Notes: a model not told the origin generated them from the letters alone. A stretch of DNA of 64,000 nucleotides from Butyrivibrio fibrisolvens 16/4 (GCA_000209815.1 FP929036.1:2184220-2248219); one strand, 5' to 3'. Counted from the stretch's first letter, positions 9,354 through 18,724 are shown. A program made the numbers and translations.

Positions 9354-10607
9354 TTATCCTACGTATACATAATCATTAAAGACTGGCTGAAGCCCCTCTG
9401 CTGATATGTCTGAGTACATACTGTTAAGGCTTCTTCCATCTGATATTTCAAACTGCTCGTCACCTGTTTCTTCATCCTGCTTGCCAGTGTATTTTTCTTC
9501 GTGATCACCAATTCCTGTTGATACACCTGCTGACACCTTTGTTGCAGCGATTTTTACAATGCCATTTCTAAATTCTGCAGTCTCTCTGGAAGACACAGTA
9601 ATTCCACAGTATGGCAGGAAAATTCTATAGGCACATATAACCTGACAAAGCTGCTTTTCCCCAACATCTAAAGGATTAATAGTGTCGTTATTGATTATTG
9701 GGCGAAGTCTAGGGCAAGAAAGCGACATCTCTGCATGTGGGTATTTTCTCTGAAGGAAATACACATGAAGAGCTGAAGCAAGAGCATCCTTTCTAAAATC
9801 AGATAGACCCAGAAGGGCTGAAAAGGCTACGCCTCTCATTCCACCCATAAGAGCTCTTTCCTGAGAATCAAATCTGTATGGCCATACTCTCTTATTTCCC
9901 ATAAGATGAAGGGTCTCATATTTATCAGAATCATAGGTTTCCTGGAATACTGTCACGTAATCCACGCCACATTCATGTAGATATTTGTAATCCTCCACAT
10001 TTACAGGGTAGATTTCGATGCCTACCATCTTGAAATATTTTCGAGCAATCTTACAGGCCTCTCCTATATATTTCACATCTGATTTTGAAGGGCTTTCACC
10101 AGTTAATATCAGAATTTCCTCCATACCACTGTCAGAAATAACCTTCATCTCGTGCTCTATCTGCTCATAATCAAGCTTTAATCTTTTTATCTTGTTGTAG
10201 CAATTAAAGCCGCAGTATACACAGTAATTCTCGCAGTAATTTGCAATATAAAGTGGTGTGAAAAGATATACCGTATTTCCGAAGTGCTTGCTGGTTTCCT
10301 TCTGGGCCTTTGCAGCCATTTGCTCTAAGAAAGGTTCCGCAGCTGGTGAAAGTAACGCCTTGAAATCTTCTATTGTACATCTGTCACTTTCTAATGCCCT
10401 GCGGACGTCCTTTGCTGTGTATTTGCTGTAGTCGTACGAATCAAAATGCTCCATTACGCATTTACGAATATCAGAATCAATTACATCCATTCCTGGAAGA
10501 TACTCCATATGATTAATTCTGCAGGATGGGTCTGTTTCTATCTGATGCTTTCTTTTTAATCCTGTTTCTGTCAGCAGGTCTGAATCAAATAAAAAATTGT
10601 TCTCCAT
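9354..10607 (-). CDS. thiH: 2-iminoacetate synthase ThiH
   Basis: 417 residues. Radical SAM motif CENYCVYCGF near residue 125. It splits tyrosine into p-cresol and dehydroglycine (2-iminoacetate), the anaerobic source of the thiazole glycine unit used by ThiG. Lies between thiG and thiC. Confidence 0.95.
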   Translation of the reverse strand: MENNFLFDSDLLTETGLKRKHQIETDPSCRINHMEYLPGMDVIDSDIRKCVMEHFDSYDYSKYTAKDVRRALESDRCTIEDFKALLSPAAEPFLEQMAAKAQKETSKHFGNTVYLFTPLYIANYCENYCVYCGFNCYNKIKRLKLDYEQIEHEMKVISDSGMEEILILTGESPSKSDVKYIGEACKIARKYFKMVGIEIYPVNVEDYKYLHECGVDYVTVFQETYDSDKYETLHLMGNKRVWPYRFDSQERALMGGMRGVAFSALLGLSDFRKDALASALHVYFLQRKYPHAEMSLSCPRLRPIINNDTINPLDVGEKQLCQVICAYRIFLPYCGITVSSRETAEFRNGIVKIAATKVSAGVSTGIGDHEEKYTGKQDEETGDEQFEISDGRSLNSMYSDISAEGLQPVFNDYVYVG

Positions 10608-10616
10608 GACTGCCTC

Positions 10617-11384
10617 CTAATGCAAGAAACCTGTAAGTGGATCCGATGCTGCTGCACCTCTTGTAAGCACTCTTCCAAGACCTGCAAGATATGCCTTTCT
10701 ACCTGCTGCAATAGCATCCTTAAAGGCTGATGCCATCATGGTCAAATCACCTGCTGTGGCAAGGGCTGTATTTGCCATAATAGCAGCTGCACCCATCTCC
10801 ATAGCCTCGCAGGCCTGAGATGGCTTTCCAATACCTGCATCCACAATGATTGGAAGATCAATCTCATCTATCAAAATCTGAATAAATTCCTTAGTGGCAA
10901 GACCTTTATTAGAACCGATTGGAGAAGCAAGCGGCATAATTGTAGCGGCACCAACATTTTGAAGTTCTCTTGCCACATTTAAATCTGGATACATATATGG
11001 CATTACCACAAAGCCTTCCTTTGCAAGTATTTCTGTGGCCTTGATAGTCTCATAATTATCTGGAAGGAGATATTTGCTATCTCTCATAATTTCAATTTTT
11101 ACAAAATCACCGCAGCCTAGTTCTCTTGCAAGTCGGGCGATTCTAACTGCCTCTTTTGCATCTCTAGCACCGCTAGTGTTTGGTAGGAGAGTTACCCCTT
11201 CTGGAATATAATCCAAAATGTTTTCCTCGTCCTTTGTATTTGTACGTCTTACAGCAAGAGTAATAATCTGTGCTCCTGCATCCTTCACTGCAGCTTCAAT
11301 AAGCTTCATTGAATACTTTCCTGAACCAAGAATGAATCTTGAGTCAAATTCTTTTCCACCGATTACCAGTTTGTCGTTTTCCAT
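10617..11384 (-). CDS. thiG: thiazole synthase ThiG
   Basis: 255 residues from the ATG at 11384, which follows AAAGGA at correct spacing; an upstream in-frame GTG at 11399 is less likely because the ribosome site would lie inside it. Conserved FILGSGKY at the start, VKIEIM with the active Lys near residue 98, and the phosphate-binding [11 protein letters not shown]. It condenses deoxyxylulose phosphate, ThiS thiocarboxylate and dehydroglycine to the thiazole. Nine-base gap to thiH. Confidence 0.95.
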   Translation of the reverse strand: MENDKLVIGGKEFDSRFILGSGKYSMKLIEAAVKDAGAQIITLAVRRTNTKDEENILDYIPEGVTLLPNTSGARDAKEAVRIARLARELGCGDFVKIEIMRDSKYLLPDNYETIKATEILAKEGFVVMPYMYPDLNVARELQNVGAATIMPLASPIGSNKGLATKEFIQILIDEIDLPIIVDAGIGKPSQACEAMEMGAAAIMANTALATAGDLTMMASAFKDAIAAGRKAYLAGLGRVLTRGAAASDPLTGFLH

Positions 11385-11406
11385 TTCTAATCCTTTCACA
11401 TTTTAA

Positions 11407-12039
11407 CTATGGGTTTATTTCTCCCATTAATAATCTAATTACCATATGTGCCTCGTGACCAGCACAGACCATAACCCTGGTTGCAACAAGTCCTGTTCCA
11501 GCATTTACATCGCTTACTCCATCACCCGATATGAAAAAGTGGGATGTGATTTTTCTAGTGACAATGTCATTTGCTGATGACAGGCCAGCCATACCTGAGC
11601 CTGATACTAAATATTTTTCAGGATAATTCGTAAATACGATATCCGTTAACATTGCTTTACATTCAGCATTATCAAATGCTTCACAGATTACATCAGCATC
11701 CTTTATAAGTGAGGATGTATTTTCATCTGTGAGCTTTACCTGATGAGTCTCTATTTTTATGAAGGGATTTATCTCCAAGAGATTTTCCTTTAGAGCATCT
11801 GTTTTTGGCATTCCCACCTGATTAAATTTGTATTGTTGTCTATGAAGATTTGTTACATCCACGGTATCAAAATCTATTAAAATCAATTTCCCGATACCCA
11901 CTCTAGCCAGACATATTGCGATGTTTGAGCCCAATCCTCCAAGCCCGCATATTGCCACAGTAGCATCATCAAATTTCTTTTGATTTTCTGCTCCATGCCG
12001 CTTTACCAATGCCTGATAAAATGCCTCTTTTGTACCCAC
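11407..12039 (-). CDS. thiF: sulfur-carrier adenylyltransferase ThiF
   Basis: 210 residues, the short clostridial form. Nucleotide-binding ICGLGGLGSNIA near residue 30, followed by LIDFDTVDVTNLHRQQ, where E1-like enzymes bind ATP and magnesium. It adenylates the ThiS C-terminal glycine. Placed 3 bases after thiS. Confidence 0.93.
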   Translation of the reverse strand: MGTKEAFYQALVKRHGAENQKKFDDATVAICGLGGLGSNIAICLARVGIGKLILIDFDTVDVTNLHRQQYKFNQVGMPKTDALKENLLEINPFIKIETHQVKLTDENTSSLIKDADVICEAFDNAECKAMLTDIVFTNYPEKYLVSGSGMAGLSSANDIVTRKITSHFFISGDGVSDVNAGTGLVATRVMVCAGHEAHMVIRLLMGEINP

Positions 12040-12042
12040 TAA

Positions 12043-12237
12043 TCAGCCACCTCCTACAAAGCTGACTACTTCCATTACATCCCCTTCCTTCAGGGTCACC
12101 TGATTAAGGGTTGCCTTAGGAATGATTTCTTCATTGAGCTCCACAGCTATAGTCCTCACATCATACTCCAATTCCTGTATTACGCTCCCTACTGTTTTGC
12201 CCGCTGCTTCGTATGCCTTTCCATTTATCTGTACCAT
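12043..12237 (-). CDS. thiS: sulfur carrier protein ThiS
   Basis: 64 residues ending in GGG, the ubiquitin-like tail that carries sulfur as a thiocarboxylate. An AAAGGAG site lies 7-8 bases before the ATG. Its 5' end overlaps the 3' end of the thiD frame. Confidence 0.93.
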   Translation of the reverse strand: MVQINGKAYEAAGKTVGSVIQELEYDVRTIAVELNEEIIPKATLNQVTLKEGDVMEVVSFVGGG

Positions 12238-13035
12238 TTTCTTCTCCTTTATGAACTGCTATTCCTACCATATGATTTAGTGGACCAGAGCCCTGTCCTA
12301 TATCAAGCCCAGCAGAAATTGCAGCACTGATATAATCCTTTGCTCTGGCAATGGAATCCTTCAAGGAATATCCAAGAGCCAAATTTGATGCTATAGCACT
12401 TGATAGCGTGCAGCCTGTTCCATGGGTGTTGTCATTATCTATTTTTTCCCTTCAAACCATGTAATTTCACCATTTTCATAGAGAACGTCACAAGCATCCT
12501 CCACGCTATGTCCGCCTTTGATAAGCACGCCGCAGCCATACTCATTTCCTAATTCTTTTGCAGCCTTTTCCATCCCTGCCTTATCAAAAATCTTGCACTC
12601 TACCAGACATTCTGCCTCCGGAATATTCGGAGTAATTACAGTGGCTATACCAAAAAGATTTTCCGCCATAACCTGCGATGTATTTTCTTCCATGAGTCTG
12701 CTTCCGCTTGTTGCCACCATTACAGGGTCTACGACGATATTTGAGACTCCGTACTCTTTTAGCTTTTTAGCTACCAGTCTCACCTGCTCTGGTGATGGAA
12801 GCATTCCGATTTTTACTGCATCGGCAGGGATATCTGTAAGGCAGGCATCGATCTGCTTTCCAAGGAATTCTGGGCTTGATTCCACAATGGCACTGACCCC
12901 TGTAGTGTTCTGGGCAGTCATGGCTGTGATTGCCGTCATACCGAACACGCCGTGGGCTGTCATTGTTTTTAGATCCGCCTGAATTCCTGCTCCACCGCTG
13001 CTATCACTACCTGCGATAGATAAAACAACTTTCAT
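12161..13035 (-). CDS. thiD: hydroxymethylpyrimidine (phosphate) kinase ThiD, frameshifted
   Basis: Start at 13035 after AAGGAG; the upstream part of the open frame is not coding. The frame breaks at the T6 run 12442-12447 (A6 on the coding strand). Reading seven gives GKKIDNDNTHGTGCTLSSAIASNLALG, the catalytic THGTGCT motif of ThiD. N-terminal LSIAGSDSSGGAGIQADLKT binds the pyrimidine. Frame continues 77 bases into thiS after the usual ThiD ending (GPLNH), so a second length error near 12240 is possible. It phosphorylates HMP-P to HMP-PP. Confidence 0.88.
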
Positions 13036-13046
13036 TTTTCTTCTCC

Positions 13047-13676
13047 TTATGCTCTTAATTCCACAAATTTTTTCTTCATTTCTGTGGCAGCCACCATAGG
13101 TGAATCTGCCTTCATAATTGCTGATACTGCACAAACACCGGCTATAGGAATTCCTGCCAAGACATCCATATTTGAAGGATTTAGTCCACCGATGGCATTT
13201 ACAGGAATTGGCACCGCCTGGCAAATCTTATCCAGTGTCTCTGTGGATGTGATGATGGTCTTTACCTTTGTGGTAGTCGGATAAATAGCACCCACCCCCA
13301 AATAATCTGCGCCAGCCTCATAGGCTGCCTTTGCCACCTCCACAGTCTTTGCAGTAGCTCCAAGTATTTTATTAGGTCCAATGATTTTTCTAGCCAAAGC
13401 AAGAGGCATATCCTCCGCACCTACATGGACGCCCTCTGCATCCACAGCCAGCATTACATCCACCCTGTCATCAATAATCAGAGGCACATTATATTTTTTT
13501 GAGATTTCATGAACTGCCTCAGCCAGCTCTATGTATTCTCTTGTGGTTCTGTTTTTCTCTCTCAGCTGCATGAGGGTCACGCCCCCCTTCAGCGCCTCCT
13601 CGACACGAAACAAAAACTCCTTCCTATCGTATGGCGTACTATCTGTAATAAAGTACAATTCAGTATTAAATTCCAT
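13047..13676 (-). CDS. thiE: thiamine-phosphate synthase ThiE
   Basis: 209 residues from ATG 13676, chosen because the GGAGGG site overlaps the codons of an alternative upstream GTG. Family motifs: LYFITDST, QLREKN, LIIDDRVDVMLAV, GVHVGAEDMP, GVGAIYPTTTK and NAIGGLNPSN. Joins HMP-PP and thiazole phosphate to thiamine phosphate. First gene after the riboswitch. Confidence 0.95.
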   Translation of the reverse strand: MEFNTELYFITDSTPYDRKEFLFRVEEALKGGVTLMQLREKNRTTREYIELAEAVHEISKKYNVPLIIDDRVDVMLAVDAEGVHVGAEDMPLALARKIIGPNKILGATAKTVEVAKAAYEAGADYLGVGAIYPTTTKVKTIITSTETLDKICQAVPIPVNAIGGLNPSNMDVLAGIPIAGVCAVSAIMKADSPMVAATEMKKKFVELRA

Positions 13677-13706
13677 TATTCCCTCCACTCCGGCTGATTA
13701 CGCATT

Positions 13707-13741
13707 AAAAAGGAGACCACCTGATTTCTCAAATGGTCTCC
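13707..13741 (-). terminator. riboswitch expression-platform terminator
   Basis: GGAGACCA (13712-13719) pairs with TGGTCTCC (13734-13741), followed on the minus strand by five T. It lies 22 bases downstream of the TPP aptamer and just before thiE, so ligand-controlled termination is expected. Confidence 0.9.
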
Positions 13742-13763
13742 ATGTAATTTACGTTACGCACGG

Positions 13764-13844
13764 CATCCCTACGTTGGCATTATCCAAATCAGGTTCTCGG
13801 TCGAAGGTCACACCTTCCTCTCAGCCTGTCTACAAGCTCCCGTT
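13764..13844 (-). promoter_or_regulatory. TPP riboswitch (THI element)
   Basis: On the minus strand the conserved segments GGCTGAGAGG and ACCTGATTTGGATAATGCCA, then CGTAGGGA, occur in order and spacing of the TPP aptamer. It controls the operon thiE-D-S-F-G-H-C. Confidence 0.97.
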
Positions 13845-13937
13845 TATTTAGTTCCTCAATATAATGCCCTATCTCTGAAGAATTTGCAACATATATTTTT
13901 AAAATGGAGAATTATCTTTACCTTAATAAACAATATA

Positions 13938-13965
13938 TTGACATCATCCTAAAATTTATTATAAT
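13938..13965 (+). promoter_or_regulatory. promoter of the hicAB unit
   Basis: TTGACA (13938-13943), 16-base spacer, TATAAT (13960-13965). The sequence TTGACAYCAT recurs at 13991 and, as ATGACACCAT, at 14003, which may be operator repeats for autoregulation. Confidence 0.8.
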
Positions 13966-14033
13966 TACTACCGCAATGCGGCATTATATATTGACACCAT
14001 ATATGACACCATTTTATAATAAAGGAGAAAAGT

Positions 14034-14288
14034 ATGTCTAAATGGGAAAAACTACTAAAAAAGATTCTTTCTTTAGATCCAGACATAAGATTTGAAGAAT
14101 TACAAAAAGTATTAGAAAGCTATGGGTATGAAATGAAGGCTCCTAAATCTGGAAGTAGTCATTTTACTTTCAGAAAGAAAGGCTATCCTATCATCACTAT
14201 TCCAAAGCATATTCCTATTAAGAAAGTTTATATTCAAATAGTTAAGGAACTAATAGAAAGTGAGGAATCCAAACATGAAAAAATTTGA
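14034..14288 (+). CDS. hicA: HicA-type mRNA interferase toxin
   Basis: 84 residues. Carries the dsRBD-like HicA core with SGSSHFTFRKKG (catalytic His43) and ITIPKHIPIKKVYIQIVKEL. The family cleaves mRNA and arrests growth until neutralised by HicB. AAAGGAG 7 bases before the start. Slightly longer N-terminus than the minimal HicA. It overlaps hicB by 14 bases. Confidence 0.9.
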   Translation: MSKWEKLLKKILSLDPDIRFEELQKVLESYGYEMKAPKSGSSHFTFRKKGYPIITIPKHIPIKKVYIQIVKELIESEESKHEKI

Positions 14289-14634
14289 TGAGTACATGAA
14301 ACTTCCTTACAAAATGGAAATAATCCCAGACACTGACGAAGGGGGATTTGTTGTTTCTTTTCCTGAGCTTCCAGGCTGCCTCTCCATGGGGGAAACTATG
14401 GATGAAGCTATAGCAAATGCCATGGATGCAAAAAAGGAATGGCTACATGCAAATCTTGAGGAAGGAAATGAAATCCCTTTACCAGACTCTATTAACAATT
14501 ACTCTGGTCAGTTTAAACTCAGAATTCCAAAAAGTTTGCACAAATCCCTTGCAGACCACTCTAAAGCTGAGGGCATAAGCATGAACCAATATTGCCTATA
14601 CCTGCTTACTAAAAATGATGCTTTATATTCTTAA
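14275..14634 (+). CDS. hicB: HicB-type antitoxin
   Basis: 119 residues from ATG 14275 (an in-frame upstream start at 14260 lies within hicA and has no better site). N-terminal partially degraded RNase H fold: PDTDEGGFVVSFPELPGCLSMGETMDEAIANA. C-terminal ribbon-helix-helix FKLRIPKSLHKSLADHSKAEGISMNQYCLYLL, which binds DNA for autoregulation. Confidence 0.92.
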   Translation: MKKFDEYMKLPYKMEIIPDTDEGGFVVSFPELPGCLSMGETMDEAIANAMDAKKEWLHANLEEGNEIPLPDSINNYSGQFKLRIPKSLHKSLADHSKAEGISMNQYCLYLLTKNDALYS

Positions 14635-14649
14635 TATTAGGAAATTATT

Positions 14650-14904
14650 ATGGATGATAAATTAGAAAATCTTGATACACTTGCAATTGAAATCTTAAAA
14701 GCTCCATCTGACAAAGAAAAGTCAGCCCAGGCTTTTAGATTACTTAGATATTCTACTGGCATGAATAGAAAAGAATTATGTGAGTATCTTCATATCCCCT
14801 ATAACACCATGAGAGATTGGGAGCAGGCCAAACGAGCTATGCCCCCCTATGTTTTTGAGCTAATTTTATACAAGCTTAAAAATGAAAATATATTTATCAA
14901 ATAA
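14650..14904 (+). CDS. small HTH (XRE-like) protein downstream of hicAB
   Basis: 84 residues. Central helix-turn-helix region LLRYSTGMNRKELCEYLHIPYNTMRDWEQAKRAMP, of the kind that recognises DNA. It starts 15 bases after hicB in the same direction. It may help control the toxin unit or be a silent passenger. Confidence 0.7.
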   Translation: MDDKLENLDTLAIEILKAPSDKEKSAQAFRLLRYSTGMNRKELCEYLHIPYNTMRDWEQAKRAMPPYVFELILYKLKNENIFIK

Positions 14905-14940
14905 TTTTTACGCCACACTTGTCCATAATTGCCAATTAAT

Positions 14941-14969
14941 TTGACAAAATATTGTTTTAGGTGTATTAT
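14941..14969 (+). promoter_or_regulatory. sigma-A promoter
   Basis: TTGACA (14941-14946), 17-base spacer, TATTAT (14964-14969), 56 bases before the enzyme gene at 15026. Confidence 0.85.
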
Positions 14970-15025
14970 CTCAAATATTTTAACTAAACATTTTTAACTA
15001 ACATTTTCTGAATGGAGAATAAGTC

Positions 15026-16110
15026 ATGGAAATTAATGGTAAAAAATTAGCCCACGGGATAATACAAGGTGGAATGGGCGTAGGTGTTTCTCTTTCAAAT
15101 CTTGCTGGAAATGTGGCAAAGCAGGGATGTATGGGCGTCATCAGTTCTGTTAATATTGGCTTTAAAGAGCCAGATTTTTTACAGAATCCATTTGAAGCTA
15201 ATATTAGAGCTTTGAAGGAGCATATTAGAAAAGCTAAGGAAATTGCAGGTGGCAATGGCCTTATTGGCGTAAATATTATGGTGGCAGTAAGCCACTATGA
15301 GGAAACTGTAAAGGCAGCAATCTCAGCTGGAGCAGATGCTATTATTTCTGGCGCAGGCCTTCCTCTTAATCTTGCTGAGCTTGTGAAGGGAAGCAACACC
15401 CTTTATGCCCCTATAGTTTCAAGTGCAAAAGCTGCTATGCTTCTTTGCAGAACCTTTGCAAAAAAAGCTCAGTCTATCCCCGATTTTATTGTTATAGAAG
15501 GTCACAAGGCTGGCGGACATTTAGGCTTTTCATCTGTGGATTTAAAAGAAGACACCTGCCAGGAAAATCTTGATATTTTAAGGGAAGTTCTAGAGGTTAT
15601 TAAACCATTTGAAGAACAGTTTAAAAAGAAAATTAAAGTTTTTTAGGTGGGGGAATCTTCACAGGAAAAGACATTGCAGAAGCTATAAACACCGGGGCAG
15701 ATGGTGTTCAGATTGGTACAAGATTTATAGCCACAGAGGAATGCGATGCCTCCACTGCTTTCAAGGAAATCCTGGTAGATGCCACGGAAGAAGATATTAA
15801 AATCATAAAAAGCCCCGTAGGAATGCCTGCAAGAGCAGTTTACACTCCTTTACTACAAAGTCTTGATAACGGCAAAAACTTCTTTGCCAAAAAATGTAAC
15901 GGCTGCCTAAAGGCTTGTCCTAAGGGAGATAAAATACCTTATTGTATCAGTCGTGCACTTATCGCTGCTGTAGAAGGCAATAAAGAAGAAGGCCTTTTCT
16001 TCTGTGGAGAAAACGCCTTCCGAATAAACAAAATTACAACTGTAAAAGATTTAATTGACGAACTACTTACTGACTATCAAAGCAGTATGTTGTCCTCTCA
16101 TTTAGCTTAA
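15026..16110 (+). CDS. nitronate monooxygenase / FabK-like flavoprotein, frameshifted
   Basis: 361 residues when the T6 run at 15639-15644 is read as T7; the joint reads IKVFLGGGIFTGKDIAEAINTGADGVQIGTRF, the FMN phosphate-binding part of the TIM barrel. N-terminal IIQGGMGVGVS and EGHKAGGHLG are the family's FMN and active-site regions. The C-terminus holds a Cys cluster (CNGCLKACPKG...YC) seen in clostridial members. Oxidises nitronates or reduces enoyl thioesters with FMN; the substrate cannot be fixed from sequence. Converges with the lyase gene by 4 bases. Confidence 0.82.
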
Positions 16111-17264
16111 TGTGCAAAATACTTTTTTAATCTAGCCAGGCCATCCTCCAGGGTGGCCTTTGTGCATGCCACATTCATACGAAGGAAATCCTTTCCGCAT
16201 TCACCATAGGCTGTTCCTGCAGATAGATAAAGACCTGTTTCTTTTCTAATCTTAGATGCCAGTTCATTGCTAGGAATTCCTGTAGCACTCACATCTATCC
16301 AGAGGAGATAAGTAGCATCCCCACGAACCACGTGAAGCTGAGGGATATTTTCATCAACATACTCCTCTACTCTTCTTCTATTATCAAAAAGGTATTCTCT
16401 TAATTCATCAAGCCAAGGGCCGCCATGATTAAATGCAGCTACTGCAGCGTGGGCGGCAAATACATTTGGCTCTGCCACCTCGTCGGTATTGATTCCACGC
16501 CAAACCTTGTGACGTAAAAATCTATTAGGAACAAAAATAGCTGCGGTCTGAATGCCTGGAATGCTAAATGTCTTAGTAGGTGCAATGCAAGTGATGCTCA
16601 CATCCTTACAATCCTCGGAGACGCTGGCGAATGGAACATATTCCTTGCCAGGCTCTGTCAAATCGCAGTGAATCTCATCTGATACGACAGTAACGCCATA
16701 TTTCTTTGCAAGCTCACCAACCTTTGCCAAATCCTCTTTGCTCCAAATCTTGCCAACTGGATTGTGAGGATTACAAAGAATCATAAGGCTAACCTGAGGA
16801 TCAGACATCTTCTCCTCCAGGTCAGCAAAATCCATAGAGTAAATTCCATCCTCATAATGAAGTGGGCTCTCTAAAACTCTACAGCCATTATTCACAATGC
16901 TATTAAAGAAAATATTATAAACTGGAGTCTGGATAATAACCTTTTCATTTGGAGTAGTGAGCTTTCTAACTATAGATGAAATAGCAGGAATAACACCTGT
17001 ACAAAACATTAACCACTGCTTTTCGATAGTGATGCCGTGGCGATTTTTCCACCAGTTAATATATGCCTGATACCAGTCATCATTTACATCTGTGTAACCA
17101 AACACACCTTGACTCACACGCTTTTGCAAGGCATCTATTATTTCAGGTGCAGTCTGAAAATCCATATCAGCGACCCACATAGGAAGCTCATTTTCAGCCA
17201 CATCCCATTTCATAGAATCCGTTCCACGACGATTTACATCCAAATCAAAATTGTATTTTCCCAT
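16107..17264 (-). CDS. MalY/PatB-family PLP C-S lyase (cystathionine beta-lyase like)
   Basis: 385 residues. Fold-type I aminotransferase with ELPMWVADMDF at the start, NPHNPVGKIW for substrate and cofactor binding, VVSDEIHCDL with the pyridoxal Asp, and the Schiff-base Lys in APTKTFSIPG. Most members cleave cystathionine or cysteine conjugates; some act as transaminases or regulators. Followed 13 bases upstream on the same strand by a DUF3737 gene. Confidence 0.9.
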   Translation of the reverse strand: MGKYNFDLDVNRRGTDSMKWDVAENELPMWVADMDFQTAPEIIDALQKRVSQGVFGYTDVNDDWYQAYINWWKNRHGITIEKQWLMFCTGVIPAISSIVRKLTTPNEKVIIQTPVYNIFFNSIVNNGCRVLESPLHYEDGIYSMDFADLEEKMSDPQVSLMILCNPHNPVGKIWSKEDLAKVGELAKKYGVTVVSDEIHCDLTEPGKEYVPFASVSEDCKDVSITCIAPTKTFSIPGIQTAAIFVPNRFLRHKVWRGINTDEVAEPNVFAAHAAVAAFNHGGPWLDELREYLFDNRRRVEEYVDENIPQLHVVRGDATYLLWIDVSATGIPSNELASKIRKETGLYLSAGTAYGECGKDFLRMNVACTKATLEDGLARLKKYFAH

Positions 17265-17277
17265 TAATTCCGGTCTC

Positions 17278-18165
17278 CTAATTTTTGTTTCTTCTCCACT
17301 CTACGATTTCTTCTGTCTTACCAATCTGCTTGCAGTTGATAACAGTTTTTGATGGATCAACCAAATCTGGCTCCACAATAAGATGCTGGATTTCAGGTGC
17401 TGTTATTGTACCGCTGATTGGGTTAAATACACTATCAATCTTTGTAGTAATATTCGCATTTACGTTATTAACATATTCAAATGCAAGTGTTGTATTGATA
17501 AGCTTGCAATTTTCCATTTCAAGATTATCAATGTAACAGAAGCCCTGTAAGCTCTCGATTGTACAATTTACAAACTTAAGATTCTTAGAATTCCATCCTA
17601 AGTACTCTCCGCAAATATATGAATCATATACTGTAACGTTTTCTGTGTTCCAGAAGCTGTCCTTTGAAAGGAGTACTGCATTTCTTATAGTGATATTCTT
17701 AGCACCATCAAATGAATAATTACCATCAAGCTTGAATCCATCAATCTGAATATTCTCAGAATTCATACCAAAGTAATGGCCCTTAGCAGTAACATTTGTA
17801 AGCTTTATATCTTTACAATTCCAGAAAGTCTCCTCAGCATTTGTTAGCTGAACATTCTCTAATGTAACACCTTCACATCTGCGGAAATTCTTTGGTGCAG
17901 TGATAAATGAATCCTTTACTGTAATATTATTGGTGTACCATACACCCGAGCGTCCCATCTCAAGCCAGTTGCAACGTTCTACTTTAACATTATCTGAATA
18001 CCAAATAGGGTACTTATATTTAAACTGAGAATCGTAAATCTCAATGTTCTTGCTTTCCTTTAATGGAGACTCTCCCTCATCAAAAATTGAGTCATAAATA
18101 CAGGCTCCATCCTCTGCATAAAGAGCACGTTCTCCCTTAAAAAACTGCTGTCTATATTCCTTCAT
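17278..18165 (-). CDS. DUF3737 right-handed beta-helix protein
   Basis: 295 residues from ATG 18165 (AAGGAGG 8 bases before). The protein is a series of short repeats of the type 'NxxxxxxCxW / NITVKDS / NIQIDGF', giving a parallel beta-helix as in DUF3737 and pectate-lyase-like folds. No signal peptide, so probably cytoplasmic. Function unknown. The gene precedes the lyase with 13 bases between, so the two likely form one unit. Confidence 0.8.
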   Translation of the reverse strand: MKEYRQQFFKGERALYAEDGACIYDSIFDEGESPLKESKNIEIYDSQFKYKYPIWYSDNVKVERCNWLEMGRSGVWYTNNITVKDSFITAPKNFRRCEGVTLENVQLTNAEETFWNCKDIKLTNVTAKGHYFGMNSENIQIDGFKLDGNYSFDGAKNITIRNAVLLSKDSFWNTENVTVYDSYICGEYLGWNSKNLKFVNCTIESLQGFCYIDNLEMENCKLINTTLAFEYVNNVNANITTKIDSVFNPISGTITAPEIQHLIVEPDLVDPSKTVINCKQIGKTEEIVEWRRNKN

Positions 18166-18303
18166 TTTTACTACCTCCTTGCTGGAGTATATCACAGATA
18201 TTTGATTTTGTAAAATCTAATAGGTTACAATCTATTAATGCTATCCCACAAAATCTCACATATATAATATTATAATATCACAAAATCAAAAATACTTTTA
18301 CGC

Positions 18304-18333
18304 AAAAAAAGAGATGCACACCACTGCATCTCT
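18304..18333 (-). terminator. intrinsic terminator of the 45-codon gene
   Basis: AGAGATGCA and TGCATCTCT pair around a short loop and are followed by seven T on the minus strand. Confidence 0.9.
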
Positions 18334-18357
18334 CCAACCCAACAAATTTTTCATAGC

Positions 18358-18495
18358 TTATTTAGCATTAATACCGACAACCTTTAATGTGTTTCTAGCC
18401 ACAAACACGGTTTGGATTCCCTTTAATCGTAAATCCTCAGCCCTTCTAAATAAGTCTTCTGCGCTAGTGCAAGTAATGATTTCACCAACTGCCAT
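18358..18495 (-). CDS. 45-residue protein with its own promoter and terminator
   Basis: ATG at 18495 is preceded by GGGGAGG at about 9 bases. The product MAVGEIITCTSAEDLFRRAE... is soluble, with a helix (TSAEDLFRRAEDLRLKGI) and a beta strand (TVFVARNTLKVVGI). I know no family. A promoter at 18569-18597, a good ribosome site and a terminator at 18304 show that it is a real, independently transcribed gene. Confidence 0.6.
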   Translation of the reverse strand: MAVGEIITCTSAEDLFRRAEDLRLKGIQTVFVARNTLKVVGINAK

Positions 18496-18568
18496 ACTCT
18501 TGTTCCTCCCCGGGTTATATAATATATTTTGTTCGCCTAAATTTCGATCTTGTACCGCGAACATCCTT

Positions 18569-18597
18569 ATAATATTCGCAAAAGGAGGTTTTGTCTA
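18569..18597 (-). promoter_or_regulatory. promoter of the 45-codon gene
   Basis: Minus strand -35 TAGACA (18592-18597), 17-base spacer, -10 TATTAT (18569-18574). Confidence 0.65.
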
Positions 18598-18628
18598 CAT
18601 GAATAATGTGAACATTCTGTGAATTCTA

Positions 18629-18656
18629 CGCAAACGATTTCGGAAACCGGTTGCGC
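18629..18656. promoter_or_regulatory. twin LacI-type operator-like sites
   Basis: CGCAAACGATTTCG (18629-18642) and GGAAACCGGTTGCGC (18642-18656) are adjacent pseudo-palindromes with central CG, as bound by LacI/CcpA-type repressors. They lie just upstream of the small-gene promoter and downstream of kdgK. Confidence 0.5.
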
Positions 18657-18724
18657 TCAGTACTCTGTCAACCGCTTGATATATGGGCTTTTTTAGGATA
18701 CTAATTGCGCAAAATAATTTTCCT

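Noticed and set aside
12439..13224. Extended ThiD N-terminus of 63 extra residues
   Set aside because: The added sequence is the other-frame reading of thiE; the ribosome site at the 13035 ATG is strong and the family starts there.
13991..14020. Second promoter TTGACA-18-TATAAT just before hicA
   Set aside because: The -10 ends 13 bases before the ATG, and the ribosome site would fall at or before the transcript start; the upstream promoter at 13938 fits better.
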